NCBI GenBank assembly: GCA_002256985.1
Contig: NCGO01000004.1
Location: 124,001 to 188,000 of the forward strand
Direction of reading: 5' to 3'
Length of the DNA: 64,000 nt
DNA from: Novosphingobium sp. 28-62-57
GTDB lineage: Bacteria; Pseudomonadota; Alphaproteobacteria; Sphingomonadales; Sphingomonadaceae
Shown here: positions 1 through 9,036 of the stretch, piece after piece
Numbering within the stretch: position 1 is the stretch's first letter
Layout of the letters: every line of letters starts with the position of its first letter
Notes under the pieces: model-generated
Database searches by the model: none
What the model saw: the letters and a program-made list of their open reading frames with translations, nothing else
What the model was told of the DNA's origin: nothing
Position numbers and translations under genes: made by a program

Positions 1-840
1 TACGCTGCGAGCCTGTAGATCGTAGTCCTCAACCCCGGCAAATTGCGGCTTTACCGCTGCCAGTGCGCTCACCAAACTGTCGTGCGGCGCAACTTCGGGC
101 AGGGCCAGCGCGGCGTCGATGGCATCGAGCGCGGGAGTGGCGGTTTTCCGGGCGAGCCAGCGCATCCAGCCCTTGCTGTTCACCACGGTGCCGAACACGT
201 GCCCGAACAGCGCCTGCTGCATCAGCAGCATCGCGGCGGCATCGCCCAGTTCATCCTTGAGCCGCAAGGCCGGACCGGGGCGCATGACATTGCGGGCAAA
301 GACCATCAGCCGCACCATTCCGGGCACGGCATCGGGCGCGGGAACGCCAATGATCCGCCGCGCCATGCGCCACGCGATCAGGAACGCATAGTCGCGCACA
401 AAGTTTACCGGCTCTCCGGTAGAGGCCCGGCGCCGCAGCACGTTCAGGATCGCCGCGGCCTCTTCGCGCGCCATCGCGGCAACCCAGCTGCGAAAGCCGG
501 GGGCCATGTTGGGCTCACCCTGCGTGGTCGCCTTGCCCCGTTCGGCATCGAGCCAGCCTTGCGCGGTGTGAAGCTGGCGCAGCCGCACTTGCCGCGCCGC
601 ATCATTTTCGCCAACCAGATAGCGAGTGCCGGGCAGAACCTGCTCCAGCAGATCATCATAATGCCGCAGCGAAAAGACCGCTTCTTCGCACAAGACGCCC
701 GAAACCACATCGTGCCGCGCCGCCACGAACACGCGCACAGCAGATTTCGGGTCTTCGGCAGCCACACAGCGTTCCAGCGCGGGGGCGGCCGGATCAAGCA
801 GACGGCGCCCTGCCATTGCCAATGCCGCTTCAACCGTCAC
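1..840 (-). CDS. Cytochrome P450-like protein, 3' end outside window
   Basis: An open frame runs from a GTG at 840 to the window edge without a stop, giving the first 280 residues. The GTG shares four bases (GTGA) with the stop of the upstream cyclase gene, so the two are probably translationally coupled. The product looks like the N-terminal two thirds of a P450: after an early segment ending VLPGTRYLVG there are helix-rich stretches, and near residue 150 VNFVRDYAFLIAWRM is followed by IIGVP, which resembles the helix C/D region of bacterial P450s. The heme-binding Cys loop would lie outside the window, so the assignment is not proved. No signal peptide is seen. A protein related to P450-peroxidase families is an alternative. 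Confidence 0.6.
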   Translation of the reverse strand, partial: MTVEAALAMAGRRLLDPAAPALERCVAAEDPKSAVRVFVAARHDVVSGVLCEEAVFSLRHYDDLLEQVLPGTRYLVGENDAARQVRLRQLHTAQGWLDAERGKATTQGEPNMAPGFRSWVAAMAREEAAAILNVLRRRASTGEPVNFVRDYAFLIAWRMARRIIGVPAPDAVPGMVRLMVFARNVMRPGPALRLKDELGDAAAMLLMQQALFGHVFGTVVNSKGWMRWLARKTATPALDAIDAALALPEVAPHDSLVSALAAVKPQFAGVEDYDLQARSV

Positions 841-3800
841 CGCTGCAAAGCTTCCAAACGCTGCTCCAACACGATCAAGCCCATCGCGCGCACCCGGCTT
901 GGCAAATCTGCACATTCAGGCGCGGCCAAGCCCGCTTCATGGACCTGCGCGCACAGGGCCAGAGCGTGGAGTTCGTGAATGCGGTCTTCGCAATCGCGGG
1001 CATGGGCCAAGGCAACTGCGGCTAGGTCCCGCGCGTGCGCGGCATCTCCGCGCACCAGCGCAAGCCGGGCTCGGGCCTCGTGCAGATAGTAGGTCGCCGA
1101 TGTGCGCACGTGGTGGAAATGGCCGCGCTCCACCGATTGCGTCAGAATTGCGTCCGCCTCATCCAGCAGGCCCAGTTCGATCAGGCACAGGGCCAGCCAG
1201 CTGGCACTGGCAGGTTCAAACCCCAGAAAGTTGTGGCGCAGACAATCGGCATAACCCCGGCGCAACAATTTGACCGCACGGTCTGCACGTCCCTGCCGAT
1301 AGTGCAGATAGCCGTGCGCAAGATCGGCCAGCAGCCGCGAATAGGCATGGGCATAGCGCCGAGATAGCGTGATCGCCTCAGCCACCCACGCCCGCGCCTT
1401 GGCGATCTGGCCAAGATCGGTCAGATACCACGCGCCGAACGCGCGGGCCAGAACGTGGGGGATGACCACAACCGCACCAAAGGTTTCACCGCGCAAGCTT
1501 CCGGCTAGCCGGTCTCCCAGCCGTTCGATCCGGGCGATCGCTTCAAGCGGTTCCCCGCTGGAAAAGGCGATGTAGGCCGCTGCCAGATCGGCGTAAGTGC
1601 GGCGCGGAAGGCTTTCATAGGCATCCAGATCCGCCTCGGCCAGCGCCAGCCAGCCCTTGCCGCGGCTTGGCGCGCCATCGATCCAATCGAGCAGCGCCAT
1701 GTTGATCCGGGCCACGGTGCGCTGGCCGGGGCCGAACTCGATCCGACCTTCGGCCACTGCCTCTATATCGCCGCGCAGGACTTGTTCCTGCGATAGCTGC
1801 TGCAGCGTATCGAACGCCAGCATGGCAAAGCGCGCTCGCTCTCTGGCAGCCACCGCTGCAGGCAGGCGCGCAGCCACCGTGCAGGCCCGCTCATGCAATT
1901 GCCGCACCGAATCAATGGCCGCCAGCGACAGCGCCTGAACGCAAGCCTCCCACAGATGGCTGAGCGCTTCCTGATGCAGCCCGGCCATTTCGGCATGGTT
2001 GGCCAGTTCGGCATGGCTCGCCATGCCATCACCAGACCCGGCGCGGGCGGCGGCTTCGGCCTTGGCCTCTTTCAACATGGCCAGCGCGCCAGCATGCATT
2101 TCGGTGCGCCGCCGCCGCGCCATGGCGCGATAGGCGGCTTCCTGAACCAACTGGTGGGTAAAGCGGGCAATACCCGTGCCGACAAATTCGATCACCCGCG
2201 CTTCGACCAGCCGGGTGATGGCCACCGCGGGGTTGCGGCAGACAAGGCGGCTGGCGCGTTCCAGCCGACTGATCGCGAAAACGGGCCCCAGCACCGCACA
2301 GAACTGGCACAGGCGGCTGGAATCCTGATCAAGCGCTGCCAGCCTTGCGGCCAGCAGTGAATCCAGCCGTACGGGCAGCGGATTTTGGGTTGGCGCGGGT
2401 TTGCCGGCCGTGGCTCTGCCCGCAGGTTTGGGGGCTCCATCCACCTCGGTCTGGAGGGTCGTGGCAAAATCCTGCGCAAATTCCTGAAGCGCCAGCGGCA
2501 GCCCTTCGGCCCGCTCCACGATCCGGTCGATCACGCTGTCGTCGATCAGGGCCGCCCGGTTGGCACAGGCCACCAGTGCGCGCGCATGGCCGGGCGAAAG
2601 CGATGCGAGCTCGATCAGGTCATCGCACAGAGCGGCGATCTGTGGCGCCGCTTCGGGCCGTCCGGCCAGGATCATCGCGATCCGGCCGCCGCGTCTGATG
2701 GCTGCCAGCACCGCCAGTGTCTCGTTATCGAGATACTGCACATCGTCCACGAGCCACGCCACGCGGATATGCGACGCGGCCAGTTCGGCAATGCGCACGA
2801 TTGTTTCGGTGGCAATGCGGCTGCGATCTCCGGGTGAAAGCTGTGCCAGCCAGCCCGTTTCATCGCCGATCAACCCTGCAAGGCAGGCCGTTTCATTGGC
2901 CGACAGGTTGGCCGCAGTGGCCGGATCGGGCGTGAACGGTTGCAGCAGATCAACCAGATGGCGCAACGTGCGCCCGATGCAACCAAAGGGCACAGCGGCC
3001 AGCAGCGCCGTGCCGCGCACAGCGGCAAACGTGGTGCCAAGGCCCGCTGCAAGCCGTGCCGCTTCAAGCAGCAGGCGGCTCTTGCCCATGCCAGCCTCAC
3101 CCACGATGCCAAGTGCGGTCGGCCCATCTTCGGCCAGCCCGACAATGACCGCGCGCACCTTTTCAAACTCGGCATCGCGGCCGATCATCGGAAAAGTGGC
3201 ATTGCCCTTTACCGGCACGCGATCCCCGCCGCCGAAATCCACCGAGAGCAGCTCAAACACTGCCTCGCCCTGACGTTCCGGGCTTTCGCTGCCGCCACTT
3301 TCGACGCTGCCTGCCGGGCGCAACTCGCACGGTTCGGCAATCAGCGAGGCGACCGTGGCCGAAATTGCCACGCCGCCGGGCGGGGCCATCTTTTCAATCT
3401 GCCCGGCCACGTGTGCGGCATGGCCAACGACATCGATCAGCGATCCAAAATCATTGTCCTGCCGCCGCAGCAGGATTGGCCCGGCATGGATGCCGATGCG
3501 CACCTGGGGTGCCGGAAGCACGCCCAGCGCGCCGCTTTTCAAGGTATCGATCACCCGGCGCGCGGCCAGCACGCCGCGCAGGGCATGGTCTTCAACCGCA
3601 GGCTGCACGCCGAACACAGCCATCACACCATCACCTTGGACCCGCACGACGAAGCCGCCAAAGGCATGGATGCCCTGCTGGATAAGCGCGATGGATTGAT
3701 CCAGCAGGTCGCGCGCATCATCGGGATCAAGCGCGCGCAACAGCCGGGTGGAGCCGACGATATCGGCAAACAGGATCGTGGCAAAACGGATCGCTTCAAG

Positions 3801-3902
3801 ATCGGCAGGCAATCCGCCGCGCGCTTCCCCCATGGTTGCGGCCTGACCCGGCGCACCCCTGCCAATATCGATGCCTGCCACCTGCACGATCTGCTTCTGC
3901 AC
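837..3902 (-). CDS. Class III cyclase-like / AAA ATPase / TPR signalling protein
   Basis: 1021 residues from the GTG at 3902; the ATG at 3833 (residue 24) has a better upstream AGG and may be the true start. Residues about 38-215 form a class III nucleotide cyclase domain with both metal Asp residues (FADIVGST, D47; VQGDGVMAVFG, D91). In the segment GHAAHVAGQIE, which aligns with the usual GDTVNVAARLE, the catalytic Asn is His164 and the catalytic Arg is Gln168, so activity is doubtful. A STAND/AAA-type NTPase follows with Walker A GEAGMGKS (268-275) and Walker B VAWLVDDVQ (from 381). The C-terminal half is helical and TPR-like. This resembles the known cyclase-AAA-TPR regulators. It overlaps the P450-like gene by four bases, suggesting shared expression and function. 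Confidence 0.8.
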   Translation of the reverse strand: MQKQIVQVAGIDIGRGAPGQAATMGEARGGLPADLEAIRFATILFADIVGSTRLLRALDPDDARDLLDQSIALIQQGIHAFGGFVVRVQGDGVMAVFGVQPAVEDHALRGVLAARRVIDTLKSGALGVLPAPQVRIGIHAGPILLRRQDNDFGSLIDVVGHAAHVAGQIEKMAPPGGVAISATVASLIAEPCELRPAGSVESGGSESPERQGEAVFELLSVDFGGGDRVPVKGNATFPMIGRDAEFEKVRAVIVGLAEDGPTALGIVGEAGMGKSRLLLEAARLAAGLGTTFAAVRGTALLAAVPFGCIGRTLRHLVDLLQPFTPDPATAANLSANETACLAGLIGDETGWLAQLSPGDRSRIATETIVRIAELAASHIRVAWLVDDVQYLDNETLAVLAAIRRGGRIAMILAGRPEAAPQIAALCDDLIELASLSPGHARALVACANRAALIDDSVIDRIVERAEGLPLALQEFAQDFATTLQTEVDGAPKPAGRATAGKPAPTQNPLPVRLDSLLAARLAALDQDSSRLCQFCAVLGPVFAISRLERASRLVCRNPAVAITRLVEARVIEFVGTGIARFTHQLVQEAAYRAMARRRRTEMHAGALAMLKEAKAEAAARAGSGDGMASHAELANHAEMAGLHQEALSHLWEACVQALSLAAIDSVRQLHERACTVAARLPAAVAARERARFAMLAFDTLQQLSQEQVLRGDIEAVAEGRIEFGPGQRTVARINMALLDWIDGAPSRGKGWLALAEADLDAYESLPRRTYADLAAAYIAFSSGEPLEAIARIERLGDRLAGSLRGETFGAVVVIPHVLARAFGAWYLTDLGQIAKARAWVAEAITLSRRYAHAYSRLLADLAHGYLHYRQGRADRAVKLLRRGYADCLRHNFLGFEPASASWLALCLIELGLLDEADAILTQSVERGHFHHVRTSATYYLHEARARLALVRGDAAHARDLAAVALAHARDCEDRIHELHALALCAQVHEAGLAAPECADLPSRVRAMGLIVLEQRLEALQR

Positions 3903-4067
3903 CCCGGTGCCGGGTGCGGAGAATCCCGCAACTTGCCCCCCGGCAGTGCCACGTATTCAGGTTGTGACGACAATCGCAACGAAAAATCGTGCAGCGACCG
4001 GCACATGTGCAAAACCGGGACCAAAGTCCGGGTCACATCCGCCAAGTGGCCGGGGTCCTGCATGCCC

Positions 4068-4505
4068 TCAACACAGGCCGATAATGTCGTGCCCGTGCCC
4101 CATGCCGGACTTTTCGCACATGCTTTGCAGCCGGGCGCGGGTAAAGCCGTTGCGGCATTGCGCCAAGGGCCTGCCATCCAGATGGAACCCCTGCAACGGC
4201 TGGCCCTCGCGCGAGAGGCGGATGGACCAGCCCCAGCGGCGGCGGCGCGAGGCCAGCGCGATGAAGGCATCGCATTGCACCACCAGGCACGGCGGCCGCA
4301 GCTCTTCACGCGCGCTCAGCAGGCGTGCCACCTGTTGGTCATCCAGACGGAAGCGGGCAATGTCCAACTCGTCAAACCGGGGCACCGCAGTGGAGCCAAC
4401 CGGCGTGACAATCGACACCGAAGGCCGCAGCACCGCATCGCCGAGGCGCTTGAATTCGATGTCGATCGGACCGGGTCCGGCTTTCCAAAGCAGGTAACGC
4501 AGCAT
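4068..4505 (-). CDS. Hypothetical protein, 145 aa
   Basis: Not recognised. The ATG at 4505 is chosen because GAGG lies just upstream and the following residues (MLRYLLWKAGPGPIDIEFKR) look like a real N-terminus; an ORF extension to 4628 adds 41 low-complexity residues that would run into the regulator promoter. The protein is basic, soluble, Cys-containing (four Cys) and without signal or membrane segment. It lies upstream of the cyclase gene in the same direction with a gap of about 165 bases, and is divergent from the Crp-like gene. Amino-acid composition and third-base usage favour this frame over the opposite strand. Confidence 0.6.
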   Translation of the reverse strand: MLRYLLWKAGPGPIDIEFKRLGDAVLRPSVSIVTPVGSTAVPRFDELDIARFRLDDQQVARLLSAREELRPPCLVVQCDAFIALASRRRRWGWSIRLSREGQPLQGFHLDGRPLAQCRNGFTRARLQSMCEKSGMGHGHDIIGLC

Positions 4506-4672
4506 GGCCTCGGCAGTGTGTGGCGCGTTGAATACTGCGCGGGGGACAGGTGAAGGCAGCTGTATTGCCCGCCTTTGCGCGGTGCGGCGGTTGGCCAGCG
4601 CACCTTGCGCTTGTGATTCTCGGCACATTCGGTAAGCGGGGACAGGAATTACTTCGGAAACGGACCAGAACT

Positions 4673-5341
4673 GTGCCGAAAACCTATCTGTCAGTTCCGG
4701 ACAATGTGCGCGAAGTGCTGGGGCGCAAGGGTCGCACCGTGCGGGTGCGCAAGGGGCATGTCCTGCTGGCGGTGGGCCTCCCGGCCAACGATGTCTATGT
4801 CGTGACAGAAGGCAGCGTCAGCGTCTCGCTGGTCTCTGCGCAGGGGCGTGAAACGGTGCTGCGGCTGATCGGGCCGGGCGAGATGTTTGGCGAACTGGCC
4901 GCGATCGATGGGCAGCCCCGCTCGGCCGATGTGGTGGCGGTGGAAAACAGCACGCTGCTGGTGCTTCCCGGCACCGCTTTTGTCGAACTGATTGAGAGCG
5001 AGCCGGTGCTGTCGCTGTGGCTGGCGCGCTATCTGGCGCATCAGGTGCGTTACCTCACGAACCGCATCTATGAACTGTCCACAATGGGTGTGGGGCCACG
5101 GCTTCAGGCCGAATTGCTGCGTCTGGCCGGTGATCCGCAGCCCGATGGCTCGGCCTGCATCACCCGTATCCCCACCCAAGCCGAACTGGCCGCGCGGATC
5201 GGCACCAACCGCGAGACGGTGACGCGCGAGTTTGCGCTGCTGGTGCGCGAAGGCCTGCTGGCGCGCGAAGGGCGGCGGATCATGGTGCCATCGGTGGCGC
5301 GGTTGGAAGACAGATTGCATCGCTATTCGCAAACCGCCTGA
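4673..5341 (+). CDS. Crp/Fnr-family transcription regulator
   Basis: 222 residues from the GTG at 4673; an upstream GTG at 4550 would add 41 residues unlike the family. Residues about 8-115 form a cyclic-nucleotide-binding beta-roll with a phosphate cassette FGELAAIDGQPRSA in which Glu74 and Arg83-Ser84 match the cAMP-contact positions of E. coli CRP. A long dimer helix follows, then a helix-turn-helix at about 168-190 (TQAELAARIGTNRETV). No Cys cluster is present, so it is not an Fnr oxygen sensor. It is divergent from the hypothetical gene and lies 0.8 kb from the cyclase-like gene. Cyclic AMP is the likely but unproved ligand. Target sites are not known. Confidence 0.85.
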   Translation: MPKTYLSVPDNVREVLGRKGRTVRVRKGHVLLAVGLPANDVYVVTEGSVSVSLVSAQGRETVLRLIGPGEMFGELAAIDGQPRSADVVAVENSTLLVLPGTAFVELIESEPVLSLWLARYLAHQVRYLTNRIYELSTMGVGPRLQAELLRLAGDPQPDGSACITRIPTQAELAARIGTNRETVTREFALLVREGLLAREGRRIMVPSVARLEDRLHRYSQTA

Positions 5342-5399
5342 TTGGCATCAATCAAGGCGATTGCCAGACTGCCCCTTGGGCGGATAACTTGGGCATCGC

Positions 5400-6122
5400 A
5401 TGTTGGAAGAGCTCAAAAACCCCCGTCAGGCGGCCTTGCGCGCGCCCAGTCCCGCGCGCCGCTTTGGCTGGATCATCGTCCGGCTGATCGCGGCCTTCCT
5501 GTTCCTGTCGGTGGCGCAGGTGGTGATCTACAAGTTCGTGCCGGTGCCGACCACGCTGACCATGCTGATGGACGAAAACCCGGTGACCAAGGACTGGACG
5601 CCGCTGGAGGATATCGACCGCGATATGGTCGATGCGGTGATCTCGGGCGAGGATGGCAAGTTCTGCCTGCACAACGGCTTTGATCATGCCGCGATGATGC
5701 AGGCCTTCAAGCGCAACCAGAAAGGCGGGCGCATCCGGGGCGGTTCCACGATCAGCCAGCAGACCGCCAAGAACGTGTTCCTGTGGCAGGGCGGCGGCTA
5801 TCTGCGCAAAGGGCTGGAGGCGTGGTACACGGTGCTGATCGAGACGATCTGGGGCAAGCGCCGGATCATGGAAGTCTACCTCAACGTCGCCGAAACCGGC
5901 ATCGGCACTTATGGCGTGGAGGCAGGCGCGCAGCGCTATTACGGCAAAAGCGCACGAAAGCTGAGTGCGGTTGAGGCCGCACGCATCGCCGCCGTTCTGC
6001 CGCTGCCCAAAAAGCGCGAAGTCAAAGGCGCAGGCGGCTTCACCCGCCGCCACGGCAATGTCATCGCCCGCCGCGTCAGCGTGGTGAAGAACGAAGCGCT
6101 CGACGCCTGCGTCTATCGATAA
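5400..6122 (+). CDS. mtgA: Monofunctional peptidoglycan transglycosylase MtgA
   Basis: 240 residues, the usual length for MtgA. It polymerises lipid II into glycan strands at the periplasmic face of the inner membrane. One N-terminal membrane anchor spans about residues 24-44. The GT51 signatures are present: catalytic Glu84 in ISGEDGKF, the block RGGSTISQQTAKN (113-125) and KRRIMEVYLNVAE (about 153-165). There is no transpeptidase domain, which separates it from bifunctional PBPs. It follows the Crp-like gene by about 60 bases on the same strand and converges on the TonB receptor gene, with a shared terminator between them. Confidence 0.95.
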   Translation: MLEELKNPRQAALRAPSPARRFGWIIVRLIAAFLFLSVAQVVIYKFVPVPTTLTMLMDENPVTKDWTPLEDIDRDMVDAVISGEDGKFCLHNGFDHAAMMQAFKRNQKGGRIRGGSTISQQTAKNVFLWQGGGYLRKGLEAWYTVLIETIWGKRRIMEVYLNVAETGIGTYGVEAGAQRYYGKSARKLSAVEAARIAAVLPLPKKREVKGAGGFTRRHGNVIARRVSVVKNEALDACVYR

Positions 6123-6132
6123 GCGAGCGCAC

Positions 6133-6174
6133 AAAAAAGCGCGGGAAGGTTGCCCCTCCCGCGCCGTTTTGTTT
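6133..6174. terminator. Bidirectional intrinsic terminator
   Basis: A GC-rich hairpin (GCGCGGGA pairing with TCCCGCGC) sits between convergent mtgA and the TonB receptor gene. A run of A precedes it and a T-rich run follows it, so it can end transcripts from both sides. Confidence 0.8.
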
Positions 6175-6190
6175 AGCCTTCAGGCGGTGA

Positions 6191-8662
6191 TCAGAAGCCG
6201 ACGCTGATCGTGCCGATGACCGTGCGTGGTGCGCCAACCTGGGCGAACGGCACGCTGGTGACCGAGGTGGCCGCGCCGTTGAAGCCGCCGACATAGACTT
6301 CGTCGAACAGGTTCGAGACGTTCAGCTGGAAGAAAGTGTTCTCGTTCAGACCCAGGAATTCGAGGCTGAGGCGAGCATCCAGATCAACCAGCGTGTAGGC
6401 CGGGGTCTTGTTCGGATAGACCAGCGCACCAGCACTGGTCACGACAGGCAGGTTCTGGTCGTTCACGAAACGCGGACCCGTGCGCTTGGCCTGTGCGCCG
6501 AGCGAGAACGGGCCGAAGTTGCCCTGCACGCGCGTGCCGAAGGTATAGACAGGGGCACCGCCTTCACGCTTGCCAGCCGTCTGTGCGAAGATCGGGGTGG
6601 TCACGCCGTTCGACGTGGTTTCGCCGGTGATGACGTTGTTCTTGATCTTCGACCACAGGTACGAACCGAACACATAGACGCTGAGCTGGTCGACCGGCAT
6701 GTACGAAACCGAACCATCAAGGCCATACTTGTCCACGCGGCCAAGGTTACGGAAGATGGTGGCGTCAAGATCGACGTCATAGGCCGAAGCCAGACGGTTG
6801 TTGTAGATCGTATACCATGCCGAAGCCTGCGCCTGGATACGGCCCGAACGGACGCGGAAACCAAGGTCGAAGTTGTGCGTGGTTTCCGGATCGGGCTTGG
6901 CTTCGGCACGATCACGCGCAAAGAAGAACGAGTTGTACAGGTTGTCGGTGCCCGGAACCTGCAGACCTTGCGAGTAGTTGCCGAAGATGCTCGTCGCATC
7001 GCCCACGCGATAGGTGAAGCCGATGTTCGGCAGCGGCTTGTTGTAGTTGAACACGCGCTGCTGCGGTGCCTGGAACGTCGTTGCCGCATCATACGTGGCA
7101 TTGGCCGTGTCCGTGCCGAAGCAAGCCACGTTGCCGCCAGAGCTGGTGGCAAAGCAGAAGTTGGTCAGGTTGCGGCGGAAGAACGGCATACGCACGCCAA
7201 CCGTTGCTGTCAGATCACCGAACGTGCCGCGATATTCGCCCGAAACCTGATGCAGGATCGCATAGGACAGACGGTTACGCTTTTGCAGCGAGGTGTTGTC
7301 GCTGGCCAGCAGCGGGTTGTCTACCGGGAAGGGCTCAGCACCAAAACCGTTGATGGCGAGCAGGCCTGCTTCGCCGGTCTGGCGGTGACGGCCACGGTCA
7401 TACGAATAGGACAGGCGGACGACGTTGTTTTCATCGATGTCGTAACGCAGCGATGAAATCACGCCCAGGCGCCATGTCTGCGTCTGGCTGGGGCTGTGCA
7501 CGCGGACGGTGTCGAGCGTATCGCCATCGCCGTTGATGTCATTTCCAGAAAAGTAGTTGGCGACCGCGCTCGACCCCTGAATGAAGCCCACGAGGCCCTG
7601 CGGCGTGAAACGCTCGCTGGCCAGCAGCGTGCCGCCGCCATTGGCCTTCGTGTATTGAATGCTGGGATCGATCGTCAGAATCAGGCCGTCAGCCAGCGTG
7701 AAGCGCGAGTTCAGGCGGATGTTGCCGGTATTCGACGGGTTGTAGCGGTAATCGAAAGCCGAACCGCAGTTGGTTGCAGGATCAGCCGCCCCGGCGACAG
7801 GGGCAGCGATGGTGCAGCGGGCCACCGGAATGTCACGCTCGGCCTTGGTATCAGGGAACGAAGCGCTGCGCAGGCTTTGCGAACCGAAGAAGTTGTTGCG
7901 GTTCTGGTTGTAGTGCGCGGCGATCGAGATGAAATCGCCATTGTCGCCCAGCGGCTGATAGATGCGAGCGTTGATCTGCTTCTTGTTGATTTCGCCGATG
8001 CCGCCAAAGATCGTGTCGTTGGTGGCAGAGCTGGCGGCGATAAAGGCGCGCAGGCCCGAAGAGGTGAGCACGCCGGTATCAATTGAGCCGAACACGCGCA
8101 TGAAATCAAATTCACCAGCCGAACCGACCATGCGCACGCCAAACTCTTCGCTCGGCTTGCGCGTGCGGTAGTTGACGGTCGAACCGGTGGCAGCGGCGGT
8201 GGGGCTGTCAACATCGGTCGAGCCGAGGTTGACGTTGACCTGCTCGATCAGTTCGGGATCAAGCTGCTGGTTTGAATAGAGCGCATAGTTGCCGGTATCG
8301 TTCAGCGGCAGACCATCGAAGGTCTGCGAAATGCGGCTGGCATCGAAACCACGGATGGTCAGCGTGCCGCCAGCCGAACCGAACGGGTCGTTGTTCTGAA
8401 AGCTGACGCCGGGGACCAGGTTGATGATGTCGTTGACGGTCTGGCCAGGAGCCTGACGACCGATGATGGCCTGATCCAGCACCTGCTTGGCGCGGCTGGT
8501 GTCAGGCGTTTCCACACCGGCGACCGAGCGCGTGACTTTGCCCGAAACGATGATGGTTTCATCAAAGTCGATCTGACCAGTGGACTGGGCGAAGGCGGTA
8601 CCCGAGAGGGCAACACTGCCGATGGCGAAGGTCGACGCGGCGACCAGTAGCTTCATTTTCAT
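6191..8662 (-). CDS. TonB-dependent receptor
   Basis: 823 residues. An N-terminal signal peptide (cleavage near TAFAQS, about residue 25) is followed by a plug domain starting around residue 55 (SRAKQVLDQAIIG, VNDIINLVPGVSF, TIRGFDASR) and a long beta-barrel ending in the aromatic terminal residue Phe (GTISVGF), as outer-membrane porins do. It imports a scarce substrate across the outer membrane using TonB energy. The ligand cannot be read from the sequence; no uptake genes sit beside it, so it may be a siderophore, carbohydrate or other ligand receptor. It is transcribed alone, with a 374-base upstream gap holding its promoter and a terminator shared with mtgA. Confidence 0.9.
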   Translation of the reverse strand: MKMKLLVAASTFAIGSVALSGTAFAQSTGQIDFDETIIVSGKVTRSVAGVETPDTSRAKQVLDQAIIGRQAPGQTVNDIINLVPGVSFQNNDPFGSAGGTLTIRGFDASRISQTFDGLPLNDTGNYALYSNQQLDPELIEQVNVNLGSTDVDSPTAAATGSTVNYRTRKPSEEFGVRMVGSAGEFDFMRVFGSIDTGVLTSSGLRAFIAASSATNDTIFGGIGEINKKQINARIYQPLGDNGDFISIAAHYNQNRNNFFGSQSLRSASFPDTKAERDIPVARCTIAAPVAGAADPATNCGSAFDYRYNPSNTGNIRLNSRFTLADGLILTIDPSIQYTKANGGGTLLASERFTPQGLVGFIQGSSAVANYFSGNDINGDGDTLDTVRVHSPSQTQTWRLGVISSLRYDIDENNVVRLSYSYDRGRHRQTGEAGLLAINGFGAEPFPVDNPLLASDNTSLQKRNRLSYAILHQVSGEYRGTFGDLTATVGVRMPFFRRNLTNFCFATSSGGNVACFGTDTANATYDAATTFQAPQQRVFNYNKPLPNIGFTYRVGDATSIFGNYSQGLQVPGTDNLYNSFFFARDRAEAKPDPETTHNFDLGFRVRSGRIQAQASAWYTIYNNRLASAYDVDLDATIFRNLGRVDKYGLDGSVSYMPVDQLSVYVFGSYLWSKIKNNVITGETTSNGVTTPIFAQTAGKREGGAPVYTFGTRVQGNFGPFSLGAQAKRTGPRFVNDQNLPVVTSAGALVYPNKTPAYTLVDLDARLSLEFLGLNENTFFQLNVSNLFDEVYVGGFNGAATSVTSVPFAQVGAPRTVIGTISVGF

Positions 8663-9036
8663 GTCATGACCCCGTTACTGCACCGGATGGCGCGGTTTTG
8701 GCGCGGGTGATGTTCGCGCCGTTGGCATTGTCCAGCGCAGGACGGCATGAACAAAGAATCATGCGCACTGGCCGGTTGCCAACGGCTCTTAACCAACCGT
8801 CTGCAGGCTCCAAACCGGCCCCGTGTGACACTGGAATGACGGTATGGCGACTTGAAGACAGGTGCTCTCAGGGGGCGTGAAACAGTGTTACATAAAGCGA
8901 TGCGGGCGTGTTGTTATATTACGCCAGCGCCAGCCGTTCTCTAAGAAAACGGCACGAGTTGCAAAATGGCAACGATTGGCAAAAATTGCTGCATCCGCGA
9001 AGGTGTCCCCACCCTTTTTGCGCCAAGCGCGCCATT
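8663..9036. other. Non-coding gap upstream of TonB receptor
   Basis: No convincing gene is seen; the small ORFs here have poor codon use. It must carry the leftward promoter of the TonB receptor and the end of the phosphatase transcript. The segment about 8880-8990 is more AT-rich than its surroundings. Confidence 0.5.

Noticed and set aside
43-978. 311-codon plus-strand ORF at the left edge
   Set aside because: The minus strand carries the P450-like frame with good codon use, coupled to the cyclase gene.
2940-4553. 537-codon plus-strand ORF
   Set aside because: Antisense to the cyclase-like gene and across the intergenic gap; His/Gln/Arg-rich shadow.
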